29,282 bases of DNA. Source: an uncultured Faecalibacterium sp. Its GTDB lineage: Bacteria; Bacillota; Clostridia; Oscillospirales; Ruminococcaceae. A model generated the notes under the pieces. The model did not search any database, was not told where the DNA came from, and saw only the letters and a program-made list of their open reading frames with translations. Below are positions 6,807 to 15,363 of this stretch, one piece after another. The position numbers and the translations under genes are program-made. Positions within the stretch are counted from its first letter, which is position 1, and the number at the start of each line of letters is the position of its first letter. The stretch spans positions 1-29,282 of the forward strand of contig CAAFSR010000142.1 of NCBI GenBank assembly GCA_900765705.1. Reading direction: 5' to 3'.

Positions 6807-9743
6807 ATGGCAGACGAAAAGCACGAATCCAAACGAAACTGCTATCTCCGGCAAAAGTGGCTTCCTGTTGCTTCCATTCTTCTTCTGGTCTTGCTGATAG
6901 CAGGTTTCAGCGTTCGGTACATCTCGTTTGTGTCCCAGACCATCTATCAGGAAAGCACCTCGCATCTGGAAGAGGTGCTGCATAAATCCAATAATATGCT
7001 GAAAGAGATGGTGCGCAAAAACCTGACCTACCTGCATCTATACAACGGCTTTCTGGAAAGTACCTCGGATGAGGCCGAAATACAGGCGTATATCAGGGCG
7101 GCACAGCAGAAGGCTGGGTTTGCCGAATTCTACTTTCTTACCTATGACGGCAACTACATGACTGTGACCGGGGAAACGGGCTACCTTGGCCTGCAGACAA
7201 ATCTGGACGAAGAGCTTGCCAGCGGTAACGATATTGTGATGAATACGGCTCTGCCCGGCAAAACCCAGATGCTGGCGTTCATCTGTCCCGAAACGCAGGG
7301 CAGCTACCGGGGTTTTGCCTACGATGCCGTTGCCATCACCTATTACAATGATGAGGTGCTGAGATTACTGGACAATTCTGCCTTTCAGGGCAATGCCAGC
7401 AACTATGTCATCTACCCGGATGGGCGGGTGGTCATCGACAATTCCGTAAACCGCAAGGAAACGGTCTACAACTTCATTGCGATGCTGCGCGACCATTCCG
7501 ACCTTTCCGAGGCGCAGATCCTGGATCTGTCCAATGCCTTTGCACAGGGCAGCAGCGGAAACATGAAGGTAAAGCTGGGCGGCATCAGTTATTATCTGGT
7601 CTACGAGGGCACGGCGATCCAGAGCTGGACGATGCTGGGACTTGTCCCGGTCAAAATCGTCAATGCCAATCTGGATAAGCTGTGGTTCCATACGATACAG
7701 ATCGTAGCGGGCATCGCCGCAGGTCTTGCGGTGCTGGTCATTCTGCTCATTGTGCGCAGAAGCCATATGACCCTGCGCCGGAAGGATACCGAGATCTCCT
7801 ACCGAGATGAATTGTTCCAGAAGCTCTCGCTGAACGTTGACGACGTTTTCCTGATGTTGGACGCAGAGACCTCCAAGGTGGATTATGTCAGCCCGAACAT
7901 TGAGCGGCTGCTGGGCATCCCGTGGAGAGAAGTCCGGCAAAATGCCTTCGCTCTGGACAAGCTGGGCGCCCTGGAGCAAGGCGAAAACTTTCTGGATGGG
8001 CTTCTCAGCGGGCAGCAGCGGGAATGGGATCTCGAGTTTGAGCATCTGGAAACCAAAGAGCGCCGCTGGTTCCATAACATCGCCATAGGCAGCGAGGTGG
8101 AGGGCAGGACCAAATACATCCTTGTCATGTCCGACCGCACCGCCGACAAACAGGTAAATCAGGCGCTTTCGGATGCCGTTGCCGCCGCCGAGACGGCCAA
8201 CCGCGCCAAGAGCACTTTCCTTTCCAATATGTCCCACGACATCCGCACCCCCATGAACGCCATCATCGGCTTTACCACACTGGCGATCAGCAATATCGAC
8301 GACAAGGAGAGGGTGAAGGATTATCTGGCCAAGACCCTTGCTTCCAGCAACCATCTGCTCTCACTCATCAACGATGTGCTGGATATGAGCCGCATCGAAA
8401 GCGGAAAGATCCATCTGGAAGAAGTGGAAGTCAACCTTTCGGATGTGCTGCACGATTTGAAAACCATCGTCAGCGGGCAGATCTACGCAAAACAGCTGGA
8501 GCTTTATATGGACGCGATAGACGTGACCGACGAGGATGTCTACTGCGATAAGACCCGGCTGAACCAGATCCTGCTGAACCTGCTGTCCAACGCCATCAAG
8601 TTTACCCCGGCGGGCGGCACGGTCTCGGTGCGAGTACGCCAGCTTGCCGGGCAGGTGCGCGGCTGTGGGCAGTACGAATTCCGCATCAAGGACAACGGCA
8701 TCGGCATGAGCCCGGAATTTGCCAAAAAAATCTTTGAGCCGTTTGAGCGGGAGCGCACCTCCACGGTCAGCCGTATCCAAGGCACCGGTCTTGGCATGGC
8801 CATCACCAAAAACATCGTGGATATGATGGGCGGCACCATCGAGGTGCAGACAGCGCAGGGCAAGGGCAGCGAGTTTATCATTCGTGTGCCGCTGCGGGTG
8901 CAGGCAGAGCACCGCCCGGTGGAAAAGATCACCGAGCTGGAGGGTCTGAAGGCTCTGGTGGTGGACGACGATTTCAACACCTGCGACAGCGTGACAAAGA
9001 TGCTGGTCAAGGTGGGAATGCGCGCGGAATGGACCCTTTCCGGCAAGGAAGCGGTGCTGCGCGCGCGGCAGTCCATCGAGATGAGCGATGTCTACCACGC
9101 CTATATCATCGACTGGCGGCTGCCGGATATGAACGGCATCGAGGTCACCCGCCAGATACGCAGCCTGAACGACGATACCCCCATCATCATCCTGACGGCC
9201 TACGACTGGTCTGACATTGAGGTAGAGGCAAAGGCCGCCGGTGTGACCGCCTTCTGCTCCAAGCCCATGTTCATGTCTGACCTGCGCGAGACCCTGATGA
9301 GCGCCCTCGGCCAGAAGCTGACAGATGCGTCGCAGGAGATTCTGCCGGAAAAGAACGCCGACTTCAAGGACAGACATATCCTGCTGGTAGAGGACAACGA
9401 GCTGAACCGCGAGATCGCGCAGGAGATCCTGCGCGAGTACGGCTTCCGGGTCGATACGGCGGAAAACGGTGAAGTGGCGGTGGAAAAGGTGAGCACCGCA
9501 GCGCCGGGCAGCTATGATCTGGTGCTGATGGATGTGCAGATGCCGGTGATGGACGGCTACACCGCCACCCGGAAGATCCGCGCACTGGATGACCCTGCCC
9601 GGGCAAAGCTCCCGATCCTTGCCATGACCGCCAACGCCTTCGACGAGGACCGCCGCAACGCATTGGAAAGCGGCATGAACGGCTTTTTGTCCAAGCCCAT
9701 CGTGATCGGTGACCTTGTGCAGGAGCTGCACAAGATCCTGTAA
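6807..9743 (+). CDS. hybrid histidine kinase: dCache-PAS-HisKA-HATPase-REC-REC
   Basis: A 978-aa membrane kinase. ATG at 6807 follows GAGGTG by 6 nt and lies just after the upstream TGA, so the two are probably translationally coupled. Order: helix 1 (about 17-40), extracellular dCache-like sensor (40-295), helix 2 (about 297-318), PAS (about 335-455), HisKA with His477 in SHDIRTPMN, HATPase (NAIKFT, DNGIGMS, GTGLGMA), a first receiver with Asp769 in IIDWRLPD, and a second receiver with Asp909 in LVLMDVQMP. Both receivers keep the acidic pocket and the lysine. The protein ends right after the second receiver, with no HPt or output domain. Its sensor and PAS half resembles the 15364-17910 kinase, while its double receiver resembles the 9859-12438 kinase. 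A GTG 9 nt upstream is an alternative start. Confidence 0.87.
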   Translation: MADEKHESKRNCYLRQKWLPVASILLLVLLIAGFSVRYISFVSQTIYQESTSHLEEVLHKSNNMLKEMVRKNLTYLHLYNGFLESTSDEAEIQAYIRAAQQKAGFAEFYFLTYDGNYMTVTGETGYLGLQTNLDEELASGNDIVMNTALPGKTQMLAFICPETQGSYRGFAYDAVAITYYNDEVLRLLDNSAFQGNASNYVIYPDGRVVIDNSVNRKETVYNFIAMLRDHSDLSEAQILDLSNAFAQGSSGNMKVKLGGISYYLVYEGTAIQSWTMLGLVPVKIVNANLDKLWFHTIQIVAGIAAGLAVLVILLIVRRSHMTLRRKDTEISYRDELFQKLSLNVDDVFLMLDAETSKVDYVSPNIERLLGIPWREVRQNAFALDKLGALEQGENFLDGLLSGQQREWDLEFEHLETKERRWFHNIAIGSEVEGRTKYILVMSDRTADKQVNQALSDAVAAAETANRAKSTFLSNMSHDIRTPMNAIIGFTTLAISNIDDKERVKDYLAKTLASSNHLLSLINDVLDMSRIESGKIHLEEVEVNLSDVLHDLKTIVSGQIYAKQLELYMDAIDVTDEDVYCDKTRLNQILLNLLSNAIKFTPAGGTVSVRVRQLAGQVRGCGQYEFRIKDNGIGMSPEFAKKIFEPFERERTSTVSRIQGTGLGMAITKNIVDMMGGTIEVQTAQGKGSEFIIRVPLRVQAEHRPVEKITELEGLKALVVDDDFNTCDSVTKMLVKVGMRAEWTLSGKEAVLRARQSIEMSDVYHAYIIDWRLPDMNGIEVTRQIRSLNDDTPIIILTAYDWSDIEVEAKAAGVTAFCSKPMFMSDLRETLMSALGQKLTDASQEILPEKNADFKDRHILLVEDNELNREIAQEILREYGFRVDTAENGEVAVEKVSTAAPGSYDLVLMDVQMPVMDGYTATRKIRALDDPARAKLPILAMTANAFDEDRRNALESGMNGFLSKPIVIGDLVQELHKIL

Positions 9744-9774
9744 GCCAAACGCCTGTCAGACAAAAAATAAATAA

Positions 9775-9837
9775 AGCACCCGCAGCATTCGCTTCCAGAG
9801 GTCAAGAGCCTCTGCGAAGCCTGCTGCGGGTGCTTTT
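9775..9837. terminator. bidirectional terminator between the two convergent island arms
   Basis: Perfect 13-bp stem: AGCACCCGCAGCA (9775-9787) pairs with TGCTGCGGGTGCT (9822-9834). A second stem lies inside (GCTTCCAGAGG with CCTCTGCGAAGC). TTTTGCTTTTG follows on the + strand, and a T-rich run (TTTATTTATTTTTT) follows on the minus strand. It lies between the stops at 9743 and 9859 and serves both arms. Confidence 0.9.
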
Positions 9838-9858
9838 GCTTTTGTTGGCTGGCAGCCG

Positions 9859-12438
9859 TTATGATTTCAGTACATCTGCGAGGACCTGCAGCAGATGCGG
9901 AATATCCAGCGGCTTTGCAATGTGGCCGTTCATACCGGCCTTCAATGCACTCTGACGGTCTTCTTCAAAGGCATTTGCCGTCATTGCAAAGATGGGAATG
10001 TCTGCCTTTGCAGCATCCGGCAGAGCGCGGATCTGCCGCGTCGCCTCGTAACCGTCCATCTTGGGCATCTGGATGTCCATTAAGATCAAATCGTACTGCC
10101 CGGGGGCCGCCTGCTTCATCTTCTGGACAGCGATCTCGCCATCCTCAGCAGTGTCTACCGCAAAGCCCGCTTCCTTCAGGATCTCCAGTGCAAGCTCGCG
10201 GTTCAAGGCATTGTCCTCCACCAGCAAAAGCTTCTTTCCCTTGAGCTCGGCGGCATCTGGCTGCGCTGGCTTACAGGCAGGCTCTGCACCGTACGGTTCT
10301 GCCAGCACTCTGCGCAGTTCGGAAAGGAACAGCGGCTTTTCGCAGAAGGCGGTCACTCCGGCAGCGCGGGCTTCCTCTTCAATATCCGTCCAATCGTAGG
10401 CCGTCAGAATGATGATAGGGCAGCTTTTCCCGATCACCTTGCGGATCTGCCGCACGACCTCGATGCCGTTCATATCGGGGATGAGCCAGTCGATGATGTA
10501 GACGCTGAATTCGTCGCCCTGCTCCATGGCGTATCGGGTGCGGATCACCGCTTCCCGGCCGGAGATCGTCCACTCCGGCCGCATCCCGATCTTGGACAGC
10601 ATGGTGCTGACGCTCAGGCAGGTGTCGGTATCGTCGTCTGCTACCAATGCGCGCAGCCCTTCCAACTGCGGGAGCTGCTTGGGCTCCACCTTTTGTCCGC
10701 TGAGTGCGAAGCAGAGATCTACGATGAATTCGCTGCCCTTGCCCGGTTCACTTTCGATCGCAATGGTGCCGCCCATCATATCCACGATGTTCTTGGTGAT
10801 GGACATACCCAGGCCGGTACCCTGAATGCCGCTGACGGTGGAGCTTTCCTCCCGGCTGAACGCCTCAAAGATGTGCTTCTGGAACTCTTCGCTCATACCA
10901 ATGCCATTGTCCTTGATACGGAACTCATAGCAGCCACGGCCCTTGGGCGCACCGTTCTTCTGGGCAATGCGGATGCTGATCGTACCGCCTGTGGGAGTGA
11001 ACTTGATGGCGTTGGACAAAATGTTCAGCAAGATCTGGTTCAGCCGCAGCGGGTCGGTGATGATGTCCTCGTTCTCCACGTCCATGGTATCGATGAAAAG
11101 CGACAGCCGCTTTGCCGAAACATCGGGTTGGATGATGGAGCGCACATCGTGGACAAGGTCCGGCAGATGCACCGCTTTTTCTTCAATTTTTACTTTTCCG
11201 CTCTCGATGCGGCTCATATCCAGCACATCATTGATGAGGGAAAGCAGATGATGGCTGGAGATAGAGATCTTTTTCAGGTAGTCCAGCACCTGTTCCTTAT
11301 TATCAATATGAGTCGCAGCCAGCGAGGTGAAGCCGATGATGGCGTTCATGGGGGTGCGAATATCGTGGCTCATATTGAACAGGAACTCCCGCTTGGCACG
11401 GTTTGCCGCACCCTCGTGCTGGAGTGCGATCTCCAGCTTGCGGTTCTGTTCCTCCAGCTGAGCCTGATACTTCTTCTCCTGCTCTTTCTTCTGCTGCTCC
11501 ATCTCCTGCATGGAGCGTCTGCGCAGCACCCGAAGGACCATTACAAGCAGGATGTAACCGGCCAGCGCCATCAAAATCAACGGAAACGATTCACGGAAGA
11601 CGGATTTTTCATCCGTATACGCGTAGAGATCGAAAGACCTTCCGTGGCAGTACATTCCAACATAGCAGCCGGAGCCGTTCCGATCGTGGGTATGGGTCAG
11701 CGTTTCGGCAGCCCCGGCTTTGCGGATCTCCTGCACTGGCGGACTGTCCGCAGCATTCTGCCCGATGAGTTCCGGGCGGTTAGAGGCAATGACCTGATTG
11801 TTCTGCACGATGAACAATGTGCCGCTGGTCTCAACCGAGTAGCCGTCCAGTACACTCTGAATGGACAAAGCCGTTCCCTCTACAAATTCTGCCGGGGTAT
11901 AGCGGTAGGCAAGCAGGATCACCTCTTTGCTTTCTGCCCGGTGTGCCGCAACATCCACGGCAGACCCATCCTCCAGCAGGACCCGCTTCAGGTAGGTCTT
12001 TTGCGGGTAAGAGAAAACGTCCAGAACGGCATCATTTTTGAGCTGTTCTCCAAACTGGGCATAGCCGATGCCGTTCGTTGTGGATTCGCATAGGAGCGTA
12101 CCGTCCGGGGCCAGAACCGAAATACCTGTGAGCCAGAGCATTTCTGCCTGCCTGTTCAGGCATTGCGGGTCGGAAAGGTCGAGCGCAGGGGCCTGTGCCA
12201 GCTGATGCACCGAGACCGCCGCGCGGCGGAGCGCTTTGGCCACGACCGTATCGTTGTGCTTTTCAAAGCTGGTGGACTGGGATTTGACAAAATCAAGGGT
12301 CTGGCAGAAACGAGCCTCCGTTGCGCGCAGTGCCTGCCAACTCGAGAAAAAAACGACGCCGGCCATAAAAAGCACGCCGATGACCAGATAGAGCCCCCAT
12401 CTCCATGTATCTGAGATGGGTTTGTTTTTATGTGCCAA
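9859..12438 (-). CDS. hybrid histidine kinase: periplasmic-type sensor, HisKA-HATPase-REC-REC
   Basis: An 859-aa membrane kinase if it starts at the TTG at 12438. GGAGG lies 9 nt before that TTG, and the codon overlaps the end of the upstream binding-protein gene. An in-frame ATG further up would overlap that gene more and has no ribosome site. Order: helix 1 (about 15-33), extracellular Cache-like region (35-283), helix 2 (about 284-303), coiled linker, HisKA with His358, HATPase (NAIKFT, DNGIGMS, GTGLGMS), receiver 1 with Asp650 in IIDWLIPD, receiver 2 with Asp788 in LILMDIQMP. It has no PAS domain, unlike the kinases at 6807 and 17910. It is last in the minus-strand operon and follows a family-3 binding lipoprotein, its likely sensory partner. 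No HPt or effector domain is attached. Confidence 0.87.
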   Translation of the reverse strand: MAHKNKPISDTWRWGLYLVIGVLFMAGVVFFSSWQALRATEARFCQTLDFVKSQSTSFEKHNDTVVAKALRRAAVSVHQLAQAPALDLSDPQCLNRQAEMLWLTGISVLAPDGTLLCESTTNGIGYAQFGEQLKNDAVLDVFSYPQKTYLKRVLLEDGSAVDVAAHRAESKEVILLAYRYTPAEFVEGTALSIQSVLDGYSVETSGTLFIVQNNQVIASNRPELIGQNAADSPPVQEIRKAGAAETLTHTHDRNGSGCYVGMYCHGRSFDLYAYTDEKSVFRESFPLILMALAGYILLVMVLRVLRRRSMQEMEQQKKEQEKKYQAQLEEQNRKLEIALQHEGAANRAKREFLFNMSHDIRTPMNAIIGFTSLAATHIDNKEQVLDYLKKISISSHHLLSLINDVLDMSRIESGKVKIEEKAVHLPDLVHDVRSIIQPDVSAKRLSLFIDTMDVENEDIITDPLRLNQILLNILSNAIKFTPTGGTISIRIAQKNGAPKGRGCYEFRIKDNGIGMSEEFQKHIFEAFSREESSTVSGIQGTGLGMSITKNIVDMMGGTIAIESEPGKGSEFIVDLCFALSGQKVEPKQLPQLEGLRALVADDDTDTCLSVSTMLSKIGMRPEWTISGREAVIRTRYAMEQGDEFSVYIIDWLIPDMNGIEVVRQIRKVIGKSCPIIILTAYDWTDIEEEARAAGVTAFCEKPLFLSELRRVLAEPYGAEPACKPAQPDAAELKGKKLLLVEDNALNRELALEILKEAGFAVDTAEDGEIAVQKMKQAAPGQYDLILMDIQMPKMDGYEATRQIRALPDAAKADIPIFAMTANAFEEDRQSALKAGMNGHIAKPLDIPHLLQVLADVLKS

Positions 12439-13255
12439 TGGTGTCCACCTCCAGATACTGCGAAGCATGTTCAAGATACTTGCCAAGGATCTGCTCCAGT
12501 GTGCCGTCTGTGCGCATCTGTGCAAGAACAGCGTTCAGCTGGATGTCCAGCCCGCGGCTGTCGTTTTTGGCAAAGGCGATGCCCAGCCCGGTGATCAGCA
12601 ACGGTTCTTCGAGGATGCGGAACTCCACGGAATTGTCCTTCATGTATTGCAGGATGGCCGTCTCATGGGCAGCGATGGCATCCACATAGCCGCAGGCCAG
12701 CATCGCATACTGCACGCTGCGGTCTTCGGTGCTGAACACATCGACCGCTTGTGGGATGCGCGGGTCGGAGCCGCTGAGAAAGATCTCCTCCGGCTTGCCG
12801 GTGCTCTGCACGGCGATGGTCTTTCCGGCAAGGTCGCCGAGTGTCCGGATGCTGCTGTCGGCATCCACCGCAGCCACCTGACGACTCACCATGTAGGGTC
12901 CCGCCCAGCGGTATACCTCCTCGCGCCCATCCATGGAAAAGCAGCCCCAGATGCAGTCGATGGTACCGCTTTCCACCAGATCTGTTTTTTGCTCCCAATC
13001 GATCGGTTCAAACCGGGCAGCATATCCCATGCGGCGGAACGCTTCGGTGGCGATCTCCACGTCGATCCCGGCGGGGACGCCGTCATTGTTCAGATAAATA
13101 TAGGGCGGATAGGTATCACTTCCCACAATGATCTGCGGAAGACTGCTGTCCTTCGCGTTCGTTCCGCCGCAGGAAGTCAGACTGCCGACGGCAGCAGATG
13201 CCGCCAGCAGCGTGCAGCCGCGCAGAAATGCACGGCGTGAGATTCTGTGTTTCAT
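12428..13255 (-). CDS. family-3 solute-binding lipoprotein (SBP_bac_3)
   Basis: A 275-aa extracellular binding protein of the amino-acid/polar-solute type. The N-terminus has a twin-arginine-like SRRAFLRG motif, then a hydrophobic stretch and a lipobox (SLTSC). The binding domain fills the rest, with IIVGSDTYPPYIY, GIDVEIATEAFRRMG and AGKTIAVQSTG, which are typical of the family. AGGAG lies about 14 nt before the ATG, a little far. It begins 38 nt after the GGDEF-REC-HD-GYP gene and its end overlaps the TTG start of the kinase by 11 nt. With no permease or ATPase in reach, it probably presents a ligand to that kinase rather than to a transporter. This role is inferred from position. Confidence 0.85.
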   Translation of the reverse strand: MKHRISRRAFLRGCTLLAASAAVGSLTSCGGTNAKDSSLPQIIVGSDTYPPYIYLNNDGVPAGIDVEIATEAFRRMGYAARFEPIDWEQKTDLVESGTIDCIWGCFSMDGREEVYRWAGPYMVSRQVAAVDADSSIRTLGDLAGKTIAVQSTGKPEEIFLSGSDPRIPQAVDVFSTEDRSVQYAMLACGYVDAIAAHETAILQYMKDNSVEFRILEEPLLITGLGIAFAKNDSRGLDIQLNAVLAQMRTDGTLEQILGKYLEHASQYLEVDTIGT

Positions 13256-13293
13256 TTGGGCTTTTTGTTCTCCTGTTTTATTGCATCCATTGC

Positions 13294-15234
13294 TCAGTTG
13301 TGCTGCTGCAATTCTTCTTTCAGGTCAGCCTGAATATCTGTCAGGCACTGCAGCAGCAGCGGGTTGAACGCTCCGCACTCGCCGTTCAGGATCATCTGCA
13401 CGGCTTTTTCGTGGGAGAAGGCTTTTTTGTAGCAGCGTTCGCTGGTCAGTGCATCGTACACATCAGCCAGCGAGACCAGTTGTGCGCTGATGGGGATCTC
13501 ATCGCCCTTCAGTCCATCCGGGTAGCCGCGCCCATCCCAGCGTTCGTGGTGCCAGCGGGCGATCTCGTAGGCCGTTTGCAGCAGCGGCTGCTCTGCAAAA
13601 TTATCCAGATCATGCAGCATCTGGGCTCCCAGCATACTGTGGGTCTTCATGACCTCGAATTCCTCCGGGGTCAGCCTGCCGGGCTTATTAAGGATCTTTT
13701 CGTCAATGCCGATTTTTCCGATGTCGTGCAGGGCAGAAGCCAGCGGGATCATATCCTGCTGTTCCGCAGTGATAGAGTATCTGCTGCTGAACTCCAACAG
13801 ACGGCGGAGCAGCAGCTCGGTGATGATACGGATGTGCCGCACATGGGCGCCGCTTTCGCCGTTGCGGAATTCTACGATATGACTCAGTACACCTACCAGC
13901 GTATCCGTATTATTTTCACGGGCGCGGATCTGCTCAGAGACCATCTGCACCAGCCGCCGCTGCTTGGCGTACAGCTTGATGGTGTTGGTCACACGGCGGT
14001 ACACGATATGAGCATCGAAGGGGCGATTGACATAATCACTTGCGCCCAGCTCATAGGAACGCCGGATCGTCGCATCGGAGTCCTCGCTGGAGATCATAAT
14101 GACCGGGATATCCTCAATGGTGTGGTTGGCATTCATGGCTTTCAGCACTTCAAAGCCGTCCATAACGGGCATATTGATGTCCAGCAGCACCAGTGCAATG
14201 TTTTCGGCTTCTGCCTGCAATTTTTCCATGCATTCCCGTCCGTTTTCTGCTTCCAGGACATGGTAACTATCCCCCAGGATCTCTGTCAGCATCATGCGGT
14301 TCATTGCGGAGTCATCCACAAGTAAGATCTGTGACTTGTTCTGCAAAAGTTTTTCCAAAGCCGCCAGGTCATGCCCCGGAACCTCCACCATGACGGCATT
14401 CTTGCGGCACTTTGCCTGATACATCAGCCAATCTGCCCGGCGAACCGCATTCTCCATCGGGTCGGTGATGGCCTGCATCGTTCCGCCGATGCTCAGTGAG
14501 AGGCGAAAATGCGAATAACCGGGTACAGTAGCCTGCTGCACGGCGGCTCTGATCTGCTCCAGCTTGGCTTGCAGGATGTCGCTCGGAATGCCGGGCAGTA
14601 CCAGCAGAAATTCATCCCCGCCGTAGCGGATGAGCAAGTCGGTGTTTCGGATGCAGGAGTGGATGGCATTTGCCGCTGTTTCCAGTGCCATATCTCCGGC
14701 GTAATGTCCATAGGTGTCGTTGCAGATCTTGAAATCGTCCACATCCATCAGCGCGATGCCTGCGGGGCCGACGATACGGGATGCGATATCCTCATAGTAG
14801 CGGCGGTTGTATGTGCCAGTCAAGACATCGTGGTAAAGTTTTGCACGGTAGCTCTCTGTTGTTTCTTGAAGCTTTTCCTCGGCTTCGGCCTGCATCTTTT
14901 CCATGCTGGAGCGCTCTAACTGCCATTGCAGGCGACCGATCAGCAGAATGTTCGCAGCGATACCAAGGCCGATCACGATAAGCTTTTGAAGGTTCAAAGA
15001 GGTGTAAAGAAAAAAGCTGTGGTCGGTAGAAAAGAAAAACGCGGAGTATAGGAATGCAATGAGGCCGCTTACGATTCCTGCTGCATAGCCGTATTTCACG
15101 AGCACAGCAGAAAGAACAACAAAAAGCAGGATATTTGGATTTGGAATATGAAAATTCCAGACGATCAGGCAGGCGCTCAACTGGGCAAGTGCCGATAGCA
15201 ACATAGGCAGGATTTTATTTGACTGTTGTTTCAT
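13294..15234 (-). CDS. membrane GGDEF-REC-HD-GYP protein (c-di-GMP synthesis and breakdown)
   Basis: A 646-aa protein that could both make and degrade cyclic-di-GMP. Three or four helices fill residues 8-100, with almost no extracellular domain. A coiled stretch follows, then GGDEF (about 135-295) with LTGTYNRR and an intact GGDEF at 205-209. An RxxD product-inhibition site (RNTD) lies exactly five residues before it. Next come a receiver (about 305-425) with Asp352 in VLLDINMP, and HD-GYP (about 440-640) with His503-Asp504, HHERWDG and GYP at 570-572. All motifs look active. Having the receiver between the two enzymes suggests that phosphorylation sets the balance between them. It is the only recognisable output protein in the island. 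The start at 15234 has GGATGG 8 nt upstream; ATG at 15246 is possible. It is third in the operon, after a 129-nt gap. Confidence 0.88.
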   Translation of the reverse strand: MKQQSNKILPMLLSALAQLSACLIVWNFHIPNPNILLFVVLSAVLVKYGYAAGIVSGLIAFLYSAFFFSTDHSFFLYTSLNLQKLIVIGLGIAANILLIGRLQWQLERSSMEKMQAEAEEKLQETTESYRAKLYHDVLTGTYNRRYYEDIASRIVGPAGIALMDVDDFKICNDTYGHYAGDMALETAANAIHSCIRNTDLLIRYGGDEFLLVLPGIPSDILQAKLEQIRAAVQQATVPGYSHFRLSLSIGGTMQAITDPMENAVRRADWLMYQAKCRKNAVMVEVPGHDLAALEKLLQNKSQILLVDDSAMNRMMLTEILGDSYHVLEAENGRECMEKLQAEAENIALVLLDINMPVMDGFEVLKAMNANHTIEDIPVIMISSEDSDATIRRSYELGASDYVNRPFDAHIVYRRVTNTIKLYAKQRRLVQMVSEQIRARENNTDTLVGVLSHIVEFRNGESGAHVRHIRIITELLLRRLLEFSSRYSITAEQQDMIPLASALHDIGKIGIDEKILNKPGRLTPEEFEVMKTHSMLGAQMLHDLDNFAEQPLLQTAYEIARWHHERWDGRGYPDGLKGDEIPISAQLVSLADVYDALTSERCYKKAFSHEKAVQMILNGECGAFNPLLLQCLTDIQADLKEELQQHN

Positions 15235-15363
15235 ACGCAATACCATCCAATACTTTGATTCATCATGATTGCTCTCTCACAAAAAAGAGCTGGGCTACAA
15301 ATGGGCGGCCATGCTAGGTCGTGGGTGCCGGTCATCTGCGAAAACGCGCTTTTCCGCTATTTT

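Noticed and set aside
8361..9731. Long minus-strand open frame opposite the dCache kinase; likewise 10693-12093 on the + strand opposite the minus-strand kinase
   Set aside because: Both are His/Gln/Ala-rich antisense shadows of GC-rich kinase genes, with no recognised domain or ribosome site.
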